DNA of 64,000 nucleotides, from the NCBI GenBank assembly GCA_014529385.2, contig CM043946.1, positions 16,011,077-16,075,076 on the forward strand, read 5' to 3'. Positions 10,392 through 22,211 of this stretch are shown here, in pieces. Within the stretch, counting starts at the first letter, position 1; each line of letters starts with the position of its first letter. The notes beneath the pieces are model-generated. The model was not told the origin of the DNA. It ran no database searches and saw nothing but the letters and a program-made list of their open reading frames with translations. The position numbers and the translations under genes were made by a program. This DNA is from Adiantum capillus-veneris. Lineage: Eukaryota; Streptophyta; Polypodiopsida; Polypodiales; Pteridaceae.

Positions 10392-11010
10392 CGTCGTAGG
10401 AAACTAATTAAAATTAAAAGACCTAAAGATCTAGCCGACGAGGAGTTGAACTGAAGACCTATTATTCAAGAGAGAAATGGCATAATCAATCTATCATACT
10501 TGGCATGGGTGATAGAAAGGTTATACCATTTATCTCTTTTTATTGGCACACACATCCACACACGCGCACACACACAGGAAGAAGAGAGTTATAACGTCGT
10601 AGGAAACTATCTTAAAAGACGTTAAAGATTAGGTTATATGTAGACTTACATTAAATTAGATTTAGGTTTATTTTTAACTAGATTTACGTTTATTTAAGCT
10701 AGATTTAGATTTACGTTATATTAGATTAGATGCAGGTCTCCATAGACTGCGATGCCTGCATGAAGCGGGTGAAGAAAGCCCTCAATGGAATATAGGGTAT
10801 TGCTGCCTTCACTCATGGTGGGATCCGTCGATCCAAAAGTACTGGTGAAATGTCTTCAGAAGATAGGGAAGAAGGTGGATCTTCAGGGCGGCAAGAGTCA
10901 CTACATCCCCGACACAATGACCATCTAGACAACCTCTAGTCATTAGACTTACGTTAAATTAGATTTAGCTTTATTTTTAGTTAGATTTACGCTTATTTAC
11001 GTTAGATCGA
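10392..11010 (+). repeat. Paired direct repeats flanking the captured HMA fragment
   Basis: GTCGTAGGAAACTA with a following AAAAGAC-TAAAGAT stretch occurs at 10393-10430 and 10595-10630. A TTAGATTTA/TTTACG-rich block at 10640-10728 recurs at 10945-11005 as 'gacttacgttaaattagattta'-type sequence. The second pair brackets the HMA-like segment on both sides. Confidence 0.6.
10730..10928 (+). pseudogene. Captured host fragment: heavy-metal-associated (HMA) domain
   Basis: From 10733 the frame reads VSIDCDACMKRVKKALNGI, a good match to the CxxC metal-binding start of an HMA domain of the plant HIPP/ATX1-like type. A stop follows at 10793-10795. One base out of frame, 10818-10928 reads VGSVDPKVLVKCLQKIGKKV and then DLQGGK up to a stop, which is the expected second half of the same fold (the DPxxLxxxLxKxGK helix). 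The sequence 'gatgcag' before the first block resembles a splice acceptor. So a piece of a host gene exon was picked up by the transposon and has since gained one stop and one shift. It could instead be a decayed exon of a transposon gene, but no CACTA protein I know has this domain. Confidence 0.72.
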
Positions 11011-11296
11011 GTCCACGCAAGAATTACTTACGGTTTAGGGTTTAGAGTTAGACGAACAGTGAAAAGATCTACTGTGAAAAGATGTTAAGATGAAGTGAAG
11101 TGCTACAGCTAGAGAAGAGGCAAAGGGATTTTGTCCACTACATGCAGTATCATGTAGACGTGGGTGTCTAGATTTCTTGTACCCACAAATATAGGTATTG
11201 ACCAATAAAGACGAGATTATAACCCGGTGGTTCTGATCTCCGTGCACCTCTAGACCGAGGTGTGCGGGGATTGGACAGGACTAGAGAATGTGAGGT

Positions 11297-11297
<1 letters not shown>

Positions 11298-11359
<62 letters not shown>
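11298..11359 (+). repeat. (GA)n microsatellite upstream of the transposase start
   Basis: About 60 bases of pure GA repeats ending some 65 bases before the ATG of the transposase gene. GA runs are common in plant 5' leaders and promoters. Confidence 0.9.
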
Positions 11360-11362
<3 letters not shown>

Positions 11363-11424
11363 GACGAAGAATGCCAATAGAATATTAAATTTGTTGTCCA
11401 GGTTATAAGTTTTTTATCCTCATT

Positions 11425-14400
11425 ATGAGTAGCGACGAGGATGTGGGACCGTCCAACCGAAACACCTATCTCTCAACGAGGGTCTTATGTCCTTGTAATC
11501 AATGCAAGCATGCTGTGCGACGGACAAGACGTGTTTCTTTGCAGCACGTTCGCGAATTTGGCGAGTTCGATCCATCTATTATAGATCGAGTTGTTGCCAA
11601 TTATAACTCGTCGGACTCTGACGCTGGCCAACAAGCAGCAATCTTGCAACCCAATAGACGTATTCGCAGGCGCTTTGGTCAAGCAGCATATGTGAGGCCA
11701 CAAGATGTAGCCTCTGACAGCTCGGGGGATGATCATGCAGAGCACATTCCCAACGAGGCAATGTTTGAGCCCGAGATTGATGAAATGATCGAGACGATCA
11801 TGGATTCAGAAAGGCTTATCTATGATGATATGAAAAGTGAAGCCGATACATCATTGTATAATGGAGCACGTATGTCTAGATTGAAAGCACTCCTGGTTCT
11901 TCTCAACATGCAGGCAAAGTTTGGATGGAGTGACACTAGCGTCACAGCGCTTTTCAGGTGATCTATTACAATTAGTTTACTTTAATAGAACTCTAAATGT
12001 ATAATGATCTGATAGATTTTTACACGACTGTATCATATTTTTATGTTGTGTAGATTGCTGAAAGAGCACATTCTACCAGCTGACAATGTGATGCCAGATT
12101 CCCGAGATGAAGCAAGAAAGATTTTGCGAAACTTGGGGATGGATTACAATTCTATCCACGCTTGTCCTAATGACTGCATTCTTTTCAGAGGGGAATACAC
12201 AGACATGGAGAAGTGTCCGAAATGTGATTCCGAAAGATATCGAGTAGATCTCCACGGGACAAAAATTCCACAAAAGGTTTTGCGACATTTTCCTTTGCTT
12301 CCTCGCATCAAGCATTTCTTCGAATGTAAGTCCATGGCCGCCCTAGCATCATGGCATGAGGAGAATAAATCTTCGGATGGTGTGCTACGAATTCCTGCAG
12401 ATTGCGTAGCCTGGAAACATATAGATGGAACATGGTCGGATTTTGCCAGGGAAGCTCGAAATTTGCGCTTAGGCCTGGCTATGGATGGCGTAAATCCATT
12501 TGGTCAAAGATCAACATCTTACAGTGTATGGCCCGTTGTCATCGTCAACTACAACATTCCCCCGTGGTTGACTACGAAGAAGGGGCACCTATGGCTAAGC
12601 TTGATTGTGCCAGGGCGATATAAAGTGGGGAATATGGATGTGTATCTTCGTCCACTATTGGAAGAGCTACAACAATTGTGGATTGGCATAGAGGTGGTGG
12701 ATATGAGCCGACACACAGGACGACGGAATGCTTTGATCAGAGGTATTCTAATGTGGACCATGCATGACTATCCCGGGCTAACAGAATGCTCAGGTGATCT
12801 ATTGACACTCCTCTCTCAGACACTGTAAATCTTGTTTTTCCCCATAGTTGATCTATTATCATGTGTATACATGCAGGGCTTCAAACAAGCGGATACAGAG
12901 CATGTGTCACATGTGGACCTAGACTGAATGCACGTAGGGCACCCTCACTGAAGAAGCAAATCTACGAAGGTCATCAAGCGTATCTTCCGGAGAATCATGT
13001 GTTACGCGACGGCTTTTTGGGAAGAGAGCCACCAAGGATGTCTGCACAAGCATGGTTAGAGCAGAAGGAGATGTGCGATGACGGATTGCCTCCAGGGATG
13101 AAGAGACTATCTCTATGGTACGAGTTACCATACTGGCCCCGACTCGTGATCAATCACTTGCTCGATCCAATGCACATATTCAAGAATGTGGGTAATCTAC
13201 TATGGGACCATTTGACCGGCAAGAAAGATACTTTGGGAGCCAGAGTTGACCTTAGAAATGTGGATCGTATGGAGCAATATTGGCCGCAAACAGCGTCTGA
13301 TGGATCGATAAAACTTCCTAAAGCACCATGGATTTTCACAGGAGCCCAAGAACGCAAAGTAAAAGAGGCCATTCGATCTTTGCGGACCCCCACTGGCGTA
13401 ATGCACTCGCTCCGAACGTGTTTTACTAAAGAAGGAAAGCTTACCGGTTTGAAGTCACACGATTGGCATAAAATGTGTCAGGTACGTTCATAGTGGACTT
13501 TAATATCATTGCATAAAATGTGGACTTTCATATCATTGCTGCACATACTTTACAGTCTATTTTACCAGTTGCCATTGAGGGATGTTTGTCTCTCGACATC
13601 CGTAACACAATCTACAAACTTGCAAAGCTGGTGCAATGGATCTCACAAAAGGAGATCGACGTAGACTCCATACCATTCGCCAAACTAAATGCTGCGGAGC
13701 TTGTGTGCATGTTTGAGAAACATTTTCCTACTACCATGCTAACCATTCAGGTGCATCTTCTTGTTCACATAGTTGATGAGGTGGAAATAGCTGGCACAGT
13801 TCATTCCAGATGGATGTTCTTCTTAGAACGTTTCATGAAAACGCTTAAGGGATATGTGCGTCAAAAGGCACGTCCGGAGGGTAGCATGGCAGAAGGTTGC
13901 TTGGTATCAGAGTCCCTAGTGTACATTGGAGAGTGGCTAGACGGATTTGATAAAGCCCGGGACACGCTATGGCGAACCATAGATGATGAGCGCATATCTG
14001 GGATTGTCATGTGCAATCTCGGTGTTGAGAAGAAGATGACGGAAGATCTAGAGGCTAAAATCAACCGATTTTGCATGCTTCACAATCCAGTGATGCAAAA
14101 GTGGATTTCACAATATGAGGATGCAAAGCAAGAGCGACAAAGGGCACGAATCGAGTGGAGACGGGGAAGACGACCACCGATGCACTATCCAGCGGTTCTG
14201 GAGAGCCTACCAACCTTCATGAGCTTAAGATGGTTGCACAACCAATTGAAAAGCGCACAACAATGCGGTGACGAAGTGACTGAAGAAGAGTGGGAGTACT
14301 CTCGGGGTTGCGCGACCAAGGTAAGTTTGCAATGTACGACTAGGAAGTGACTTTATTTATAAACGTTTGAACGGCCACTCATAATCTTTGTTCGTTGTAG

Positions 14401-15146
14401 TATAAGTCATACACAGCAGCATGGTGTAAAGGTCGACATTTTAGGGTGGAACGAATCGACAAAAAGCGTTTTACTCAAGATTGTGGAATCATGGCAAAAT
14501 TTGAACAGTCTAGTCGACGACGTTCCTCTGATGCAGATCCCGTGGTGGCGGAACTCACTTACTTCGGCACGCTGCAAGAGATTTTGAGGATCGATTACAG
14601 AGGATTTTTTGTCGACTTGTTCGACGTGCAATGGTTCAAGATAATCATGGAGGGTCGAAACGCTACTGTGCGTAGAGGAGAGTCTGGTTTTCTTGAGGTG
14701 GATTCTACTAAGAAATGGACTGACCTAAGAGACACTTTCGTACTACCCGAGCATTGTGAACAAGTAAGTATATAAATAGTTAACATCCCCCTTTTACAAG
14801 TTATGTGGCTCTCATGTAAGTTATGTGGCTATGGCAGGTAGTATTTCATCCTACAAAGTCTACATCAAACTGGTGGTACGTCATAGAGGTAGCCCCTCGT
14901 AGTGCAAGGACGTATGAAGGCTACCATGTGCCAATCACAACGACATCAATGGAGGAGATCAGAGAAGATGCTCAATCAGAAGCCGCTGCGGTGGTGCCAG
15001 ACGAGCATCAAGATGCTACTACTCTATATGGGGTGCATGCAGAGGAGCTACAAAATGAAACAGAGGATATGTGTTTAAACGGAGAGCTCTATATAGATAT
15101 AGGAAGTTATGCTGAGTTATGCGAGGATGAGAGAGAGATCTCTTAA
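11425..15146 (+). CDS. CACTA transposase, Tnp2/TNPD type, six exons
   Basis: Inferred exons are 11425-11957, 12054-12793, 12877-13481, 13556-14320, 14401-14763 and 14838-15146; every intron is GT-AG. The exons sum to 3315 nt, exactly 1105 codons with the stop, with no internal stop. The N-terminus carries a Cys-rich patch, CPCNQCKH, like the end of the transposase-associated domain. Exons 2-3 are Tnp2: HACPNDCILFRGEY, MEKCPKCDSERY, YRACVTCGP, LDPMHIFKNV. Exon 4 is DUF4218: AELVCMFEKHFPTTM, VHSRWMFFLERFMKTLKGYV. Exons 5-6 are DUF4216: DLFDVQWFKI, WWYVIEVAPRS. The protein would cut the element at its CACTA ends in the nucleus. The start at 11425 is the first ATG; an upstream exon with the rest of the N-terminal domain is possible. 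Confidence 0.9.
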
Positions 15147-15418
15147 AGCCACAAATATTGTATTTGAACAATTTTGCTCCGTGCTGTAAAAGCTCTAGCT
15201 CTCTAAGTAGCTTCCATGGTGTGTAACGCTCTTTTCTACTCGCGCTCACATCTTTTGATTGAAAATTCTGAGTTTTCGACTTGCCTCTTCTATCACTCGA
15301 TTCATTGCGTCATTGTATTTATATGCGTCATTACGTCATTGTATTTAATGGTCTTTGCGTCATTGTCTACTCTATTCATTCAATAAGGAGTTTAAATATT
15401 CGTGTGTTTAATGCAGGT

Positions 15419-16732
15419 ATGGATGATGAGGAGTTTCTTTCTTCTTTGTCACCGCAGCAGAGACAGTGGTACGTGGAGCGTCATCGCTCTGGCGCATCAT
15501 CGCGCGTTCCTACACCATCCGCATCTCCCTCTCTTTCGGAGCATTCGGCGCGCTCCGAAGCTTCGGCGTCGACGAGACGAGCGTCACACTCGTCTAGACA
15601 CCGGCGCTCTAGTGGTGGCGGTGGCGGTTGTTGTGGGGATTCCGCCACCGATGCCTCCACACCGCCTCGTGTTCGACGAGGCTCTTTACCCTCCCCTTCT
15701 TTGCCCGCCCCCACACCAGCCACAGCATCGCCGTCTACGCCAGGTTTTGCACGGCTGACTGTTCCTAGAAGCTACACACCTCTACCTACTCCGCCAGGAG
15801 CAACCCCACTCGACACTCCTCGCTTCGGCGCCCAGACGCCGATGGAGACACCTGACGTCCGTACCCCCATCGACACGCCGCTAGAGACCCCTGCCGGGAC
15901 ACCCAGGTTCACGTGTCACCGGCCAGAGGGCTTGACTTACTCCGTCGACATCAGCGGCGGCATCATCATGGATGATGACGGCAAGAAGGTGATCTCGCGC
16001 ATGCGTGGTCTTTGCTCTCAGCTGTTTAGACACTATATACTAAACAAATGGAGTGAAGTACCAAGTGATTTAAAAAACAGAGTCATCAGCATACTTCATG
16101 ATGAGTTTCCCGTTCCAACACGGGATCAGCGCTTCAATGAAGACCTGATGAAGATTCGAATGCGCGAATACTGCAAGCACAAGCGTTCCGAAGTGCAAAA
16201 AGCAATCAAGAATGGGTGGAATAGGCCAGATTGGCTGGCCAAAGAAGATTGGAAGAATGCGAAGAAAGCAGCGCGTGAGAATCCCGACAAGTGGAAGCAA
16301 CAAAAGGATGCAGCCAGAGCGCGAGTAGAGGCAGGGAGCTCGCACCACTTGGGGAGCGGTGGATGGGCATCATTTGAGGCCGATTTTGTAAGTCTTTTCA
16401 CATTGCTCTTTATGCATGTTCGATAGTTTAGGGTTTATGAGTTTTTTAGTTCTAACATAATGAAATCTTTGTATGTTTTGACAGTGGTCGATGACAGGAC
16501 GTGATCCCACACCGTACGAGCGCGAGTACGCAGGCAGGAAGGGCTTAAACGCCCTGATGGACATTCTCAGTTCTCGCGGCGGCATGGTTAGTATTAGGGT
16601 TTACTCTTTTTTATTTTTTGTATTGTTTTATAAATGTCGTTATATGTTTATATTTACTGAAAACTGTCTTATTGTCTTTTTTTGCAGAATCCGACAGATA
16701 CGCCGCTTGGACGCGATGAGACGTCTGATTAA
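15419..16732 (+). CDS. CACTA second gene (TNPA-like / Ptta-type), three exons
   Basis: Inferred exons are 15419-16387, 16485-16586 and 16688-16732, joined by GT-AG introns into 372 codons with the stop. The protein starts MDDEEFLSSLSPQQRQWYVE, then has a Ser/Arg/Pro/Thr-rich region with many TP dipeptides (about residues 25-175). A charged helical part follows, with SDLKNRVISILHDEFPVP and RPDWLAKEDWKNAKKAAREN, as in plant 'Transposase, Ptta/En/Spm' proteins. In En/Spm the second product binds the subterminal repeats and helps bring the ends together, and that role is inferred here. It lies 273 bases downstream of the transposase stop, on the same strand. An AG acceptor-like sequence directly before the ATG (aatgcag|gt) allows a 5' untranslated exon. 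Confidence 0.8.
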
Positions 16733-17091
16733 ACGACGTCAGTTTAGCCGTAGCTAGATAGCATTAGTTTAGGGTTTCTCATAGCTTATGTATCATGAGA
16801 CGGATTTTATACATCTTTTTGAACCATGTATATTATTACATATGTCACCGCAATTCCTTTTGCCAATCAATTCTTTATGCCTATGATGTTGTACAATTGT
16901 CATTATTACATTTGCCAATCAATTCAGTTTGTCTATGATGTGTACAATTGTCAATTTTGCAAACAATGCGTCTTGTGGGTGACTATTTTGGGTCTATTAT
17001 TTACCTTTGCACTTTTTTTAAAAAGTGAATCAAGTACAATATGGTTGATGGGTGGCAGGGCATTCAATGCCCTGCCACCAAAAAAATATTC
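16733..17091 (+). other. CACTA 3' untranslated stretch
   Basis: AT-rich non-coding sequence between the second gene and the subterminal repeats. A 'ttgccaatcaattc' phrase occurs twice (about 16858 and 16911) within a short local duplication. No gene seen. Confidence 0.6.
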
Positions 17092-17095
17092 TCTC

Positions 17096-17340
17096 AGGCG
17101 TCGCTATAAGCGTCGCTATTTATGGCTCTGTAGCATCGCTATATGCGTCGCTATACTCTTCTGTGAGAGCGTCGCTATCTGCGTCGCTATAGGCGTCGCT
17201 ATGAGCGTCGCTATATAGCAACGCCTATAGCGACGCAGAGAGCGACGCAGATAGCGACGCTCTCGTAGCGACGCTTTTAGCGACGGATATAGCGACGCCG
17301 GGGGTTATAAAAACCCAGTGTATTTCCGTCGCTAAGAGCG
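17096..17340 (+). repeat. CACTA 3' subterminal repeats forming a large inverted structure
   Basis: Eight units of GCGTCGCTAT or close variants (17096-17213) are followed by about seven units in the opposite orientation, AGCGACGC or variants (17219-17318). The two halves are reverse complements, so the stretch can fold as a long hairpin with its loop near 17215. For example, gagagcgtcgctatctgc (from about 17165) faces its complement ending near 17265. The left end carries only four units in one orientation. Confidence 0.85.
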
Positions 17341-17371
17341 TCACAAGAGCACACAACCTCTTGTAGTGCCA

Positions 17372-18779
17372 GAGTACGCCATCTAGGAAGGGTGGAAGGG
17401 AACTAAGTAATTAAGGGCAATGTTTGAAGAGGGATGAAAAAGTTTGATGTTAACGGGCGATTCTTTGCAAAATTACCTAATAATGCCCTTACCAAGTCAT
17501 CAATAGGGAAAATTTAACTGATAACACCTCCCAAGTAAGTGTAAATAGTGTATATACTATGAGAAAATCATCAAAAAGTGATCTTTTTGGTTATTTTTCA
17601 TCATTTTTCTTGATATAGGGACTTAAAAATGGAGAAATCCAACAAAAAACAATGAAGCTGTGTTTTTCAATGGATTTTCTTAATTATTGGATTTTCGCAT
17701 TTTGTTATTTTCTTTGATTTTTTTAATAAACAAGTCAGAAATTAATAATAAATAGCAAATGAGCTTAGATGGAAAAATTAAAAATACGCTAATGATCATA
17801 AGGACAAGGCAAACAAGCATAAAAATTCTCAATCAAATCGGCAGATGGAAGCGAGAAGCTTAAATTAGGCGGCTAAGGCCTACTTTCGCAAATTCTTGCA
17901 GAATGAGCTACAAGAATCCGATTGAAGAAATTTTTGAGTCTAACATAGATTTCACGGCCTAGTAGGACTAATAGGGGAATTTGGGAAAAAATGGTTTGGG
18001 AAGTCCTAGTATAAATATCCAAAGTTGCCCTTGGAGAAGAGAGCTCTCGACCTTCTTCGCGCGCGACCTTTGGAGTCCACAGTCACCCCGTTTACAGCGC
18101 CATCTCACACGAGACATGAGGGGTAAGTTCTATACTTTGATCAATGATCACTTCCATATGGCTAGTCTAAGCCCAAGGAAAAAACCCTAGAAATCGAGCC
18201 GTGTACGAAGTCCTACGACCAAAAATTGACCATCGCGTCCTGTCAGATCAACCAAATCGTACGAGACTTGAACTATAGCATGCCCCTATATAATAGAACA
18301 CTTCTATATCACCAGATGACCATTCGGCTGGGTCGAAAGGGGTCCCAAGTAGAAAAGCTAGATTTTTGCCAGATGCCAGAATTGGATTCAGACTCCCCAG
18401 AGACAGCTTATAGATTGGGTCTATACACAACGTACATGGATGGTTTCATGAAAACAATCAACGCAAGCTTTCGAAAAGCAAGAAATAGCTCGAAGGCTAC
18501 AAAGCGTTAAATTTAACATATGAAGTCAAACTGACTCCAAATGAGCCAAAACTGGATGGGTAGCTTAAGGACTATGTAGCAGACAAGTCTATAGCTTCAA
18601 AAGTGACTAACCAACTCCAAAGGCCATTTAGTCACAAAGATTGGTGAATTTCAATCGACAAATCACTAAGTGATGCCGACACGACAAAACTTTACCAAAT
18701 TCAATTTAGGACTTGTTTTAGGTGTATTGAATATATTTAGGTCAAAAAATTACCAAGTTTAGCAAAAAATTTGATTGTT
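17372..18779 (+). other. G1 interior resumes after CACTA, non-coding
   Basis: AT-rich sequence continuing the G1 3' region. Two modest open frames (17981-18190 and 18226-18510) show no motif I recognise and are not supported as genes. Confidence 0.5.
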
Positions 18780-19357
18780 GTAAATAATTACGATTATTTA
18801 CTTTTGTACTTTTTTCCTTTACTTCACCTATCACTTGTACACACCTATTACATGCCACATTTCAAGTATGAGCCAAAATGATCAAACAAAACTTGAACAA
18901 TTGTCAAAAAACGCAAAGAAGTCTTTCCAAACCAATTTCTGAGTTATCTGTCACATTTCTTGATCCAAATCACACCATATCTCATATACAGGGTCTACAT
19001 CATGCCTAGAACCAAGTTGCACAAAAAAATGTACATTTTGATGAAAAAGTTAATAATCACGATTGTTTACTTTTTTGCCAAGATGGGGGAAAATTGCAAC
19101 TTTGACCTTATGCGACCAAAGCACATGATGTCCCAAGCCCACTGACCAAATTTGAGCTAATTTGAATCTCAAAATCTCAAAATCCCTTTATATCTACTTT
19201 TTTTGAGACAGAAAGCGCACCATTTCCACCCAGTGCACTCAATTGAGCCCACAATTCACTCAAAGCACCTTAATGCTATATATTTCAAGCCTATGATGCC
19301 AAAAATGCAAAAAGTTGGAAAAAATATCCAGCTATAAATAATCGTGATTATTTACTT
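18780..19357 (+). repeat. Second array of palindrome-bearing ~280-bp repeats in G1
   Basis: The palindrome seen in the leader recurs at 18780-18803 (GTAAATAATTACGATTATTTAC), 19050-19074 and 19334-19357, spaced 270 and 284 bases. Arms are close to GTAAATAATC and GATTATTTAC with a 2-base centre. The array sits directly before the 3' ORF region. Confidence 0.75.
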
Positions 19358-19542
19358 TTGTTGCAAATTTTTGCTTGAACTTTATGATTTTGATCTTTAC
19401 ATGTTTTATGCATCTATGCATGTTCCAAAATTAATTTGAAGCAAAGTGGACTCAATTTGTTAGCAATTCAAACTCAAGGGCATTTCAGAGCATAATGTAC
19501 AGAATTTTCTAACTTGGGCACTGACTTCCCCTAACAGGAGCA

Positions 19543-22211
19543 ATGCAAGCTGCGGAGAAGGCCAAGAAAAGGGTATCCCAAAAAGAGAAGGTGCAAGAGC
19601 TGCCACCCTACCAACTGGACCCAAGTCCAGAAAAGACGGCCAAGGCGACATATTTGTCAAGAGAACAACTTGAGGAACACAATACAATAGTTTTCACAGG
19701 AAGGTTTAAGAGTGAAGAAGGAAACCATGTAGAGTTGCAAATGCTACCAAAAGAGATCTATGATGTCACTGCCAAGCCAGACACAAAAGAAGCCAATAGA
19801 AGGTTGGGCCTTTGGGACTTCTACGACCAGGAACCGTGCGGTATAGATTACCAGAAAGCCTATGAGTTATTGTCTTCTATCAAAGAGGATGGATCAGCCC
19901 AAATCCCCGACCAACAAGGGCAGAAAGTCAAAGTCGTTACACAAAGGAAATTGTGGCCGAGGCACTGAAGGAATGACAATGCGAGCCCGGGACAAAAAGA
20001 CAGCACACACCTTCACCAAGGAGACTGCTGCTGCTGCAACTTTTGCCGACCTCATCCAAAGGCAAGTGGAAGAACCAGCATGCATGTACCATCATCACTT
20101 TCACTCCTTAGCAAAGAGACCGCCACGGTACACCACACCAAATCATGTAGTTGCAACTACATTCACCCAAGTGTTGAAGTCGACAACCAGGCAACCAATC
20201 GATCATGCGCAGTCTATCCTGACAATGCTAAAGGGCACCAAGAAAGAAGGTAAAATCACCTATTTGGGCGCGCCTGAAGTACTGACAAGAATAGCATACC
20301 ATGCTATTGGCATGGTCGACAATTTGTCGGCAGCCTTAGATCAGAACACATGGATTGTGTCTGCACAGCCTTCTCCAAGAACTATGCATTCGTCAAAGAG
20401 AGTTTATGTGAAGAATTGGTAGAAAGCTCTCATGAAGCTCGTAGCTGTGACCGCTCGGACCATAGGAGAGAAGGGCCAGGATTGAAGAGATGAAGAAGAA
20501 AGCACTAGCTGCACACCAAGAGGAACCTCAACAGAAAAAGGCGAGATTTGAAAGAGAAAAACAAACTTACGAAAGAAGCCGCCAAGCTGCAGGTGAGGAC
20601 CCGAAAAGGTGGGTTCCAAAAGAGAAAAGGGGTCCCAAAACCAAGAACCCTGCAAGGAAAGAAGCAGAGGACCCCATAGACTTTCTTGAATGCATGTATG
20701 CAGAGGCAAAAGGTCTCAAGTTAAAAGAAGCTCAGGAAACCGAAAGAAAAGCAAGAGACGATGCAGCAGAGCAACAAAGACAAGTGGAGGCTACGACACA
20801 AAGCGAGACACATCACGACGAAGAAGAATTATCTTCAAAGGCCACCTCACCTGCTACGGAGCAAGAACACCACCCAATGCCAAGCCCTCCCCCTTCACCA
20901 ACAGTTAGACCCAATGAGGGCAAGGAATCCAAAGACAAAGAGCCTAAATCGCAGGAAGCAGCAGGTTTTGAGCAGCCCAAGGCAACGAAAACAGAGGCCA
21001 CACCATCTATGACCACCCAACAAGAAACAGCAGAGGCATCCACGAAGCCTCAAGAAGTAAAGGCAGCCAAGGCAACCGCAACGCCTCAAGGAGAGGTAGA
21101 ACCCCCACCACAACCACAAGCAGCCACCATAGAACCACCGAAGGAATTACAAGCTGAAACGGCTGAAACATCCAGACAACCTACATAGTCTGGAGAATGG
21201 GAGACAAATGACGGTCATCTTGCAAGTAAACAAATATGCGAAGCAAATGCAGGTGATGATCAAGAATATGCGAACAGCAGCACTTAGCCACAGTGCTAAG
21301 GCTAAAGAGCTAGAAATGGTCATCGATGCTCTACAAGGAGAATTAGATGACAGGTTGAATGTCATCTCAGATATACAAAGACAAGTCCAAGAGCTGAAAG
21401 CTGAAGCCGAACAACACCAGCTAGACAAAGAGAAGCAACAAAAAGAAATGGAGGAGCTGGGCGAACTTCTCACCAAGTTATTAGATGCATGCAAGACCAA
21501 AGACCAACAGTTGACATAGGTAACCAATGAACTCCTAACCACAACTCTGTCAATACAGAAGATCCAAGTGTAGCTCGACATAGCAAATGCCTCTCTGCAA
21601 TACTTAGAGCAAAGGATCAATGATCATGCAAATTTTTTGAGACAGATCAGAGAAAATCTGCCGTTGCCTTGATCAAAGGCACGGATGAAGTCTTTAAGGC
21701 TTTGGAAAAGAGGAATAAGGATCTCGAGCTAGAGCTAAAGCTGGAGCAATCACAATGAAGAGGCCTTGCACTAATGTGGGTACAACGAGAAGAACAACTG
21801 CTCAAGGAGATAACCGAGCTAAAAAGAGTCAGTCAGCTGCTGCGAGAGGGACAACCAGAGACACAAGAAGAAGTTGGTACCTCTGAGCAACCAAATGTTG
21901 AAATTCCCTCAGTCTCTTTTTCTGAGATGGAAACACAGTCGATAGAAGGGCTAGAAGATGAACATTTTCAGGTACAACTCACAGATACCGAGCAAGTGCC
22001 CATGGTCCAACTATCTAAAGCTAAAGAAGATGCACTAAAGGAACAAGTTGCTCATAAGACAGATGCAGAATGGAAAGCAGTGATGGATTGGGAGTTGAGA
22101 GTTCTGCACTCAGTTAATGTCACTCAACTCACTCCCAACCAAATCAATGCACAATGGCATCAACAATCATTACCATATCCTCTGATCAAGGTAGAGCTGT
22201 TTTATAGGTAA
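19543..22211 (+). pseudogene. G1 3' ORF region: charged, coiled-coil protein of unknown function
   Basis: Several frames follow one another on the same strand: 19543-19968, 19862-20422, 20490-21188, 21208-21519 and 21774-22211. They read as one long decayed protein. The first part starts MQAAEKAKKRVSQKEKVQEL. The middle is Lys/Glu/Gln/Pro/Thr-rich (KPQEVKAAKATATPQGE). The end is a heptad-like coiled coil (IQRQVQELKAEAEQHQLDKE, then KQQKEMEELGELL). No membrane segment or signal peptide is seen, so an env-like label is not supported. Additional 3' ORFs are known in giant plant Ty3 elements, but I do not recognise this family. Confidence 0.55.

Larger units (their letters stand above)
9767..17368 (+). 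mobile_element. CACTA (En/Spm-type) DNA transposon, apparently complete
   Basis: The element starts CACTACAAGAGG and ends CCTCTTGTAGTG, perfect 12-bp terminal inverted repeats. CCA at 9764-9766 and CCA at 17369-17371 form a 3-bp target duplication, the hallmark of CACTA elements. Inside are subterminal AGCGACGC repeats at both ends, a Tnp2-type transposase gene of six exons, a second three-exon gene, and a captured HMA gene fragment. Both genes keep an open frame across every inferred intron. The insertion lies in the 3' non-coding part of G1. Confidence 0.95.

Noticed and set aside
15281-15418. Upstream in-frame start at 15281 for the second CACTA gene
   Set aside because: The extension is Leu/Ile/Val/His-rich unlike the rest, and an acceptor-like site lies just before the ATG at 15419, so the later start is preferred.
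15481-15758. Overlapping frames in the second CACTA gene
   Set aside because: Shadow frames of a GC-rich Ser/Pro/Arg region; the spliced frame from 15419 is the only one that continues through the introns.
17096-17340. CRISPR-like array
   Set aside because: Units are 8-10 bases, have no constant spacers, occur in both orientations and sit at the end of a CACTA transposon in a plant-type sequence.
19543-22211. Envelope-like gene in G1
   Set aside because: No signal peptide or membrane segment; the visible features are coiled coil and charged low-complexity sequence.
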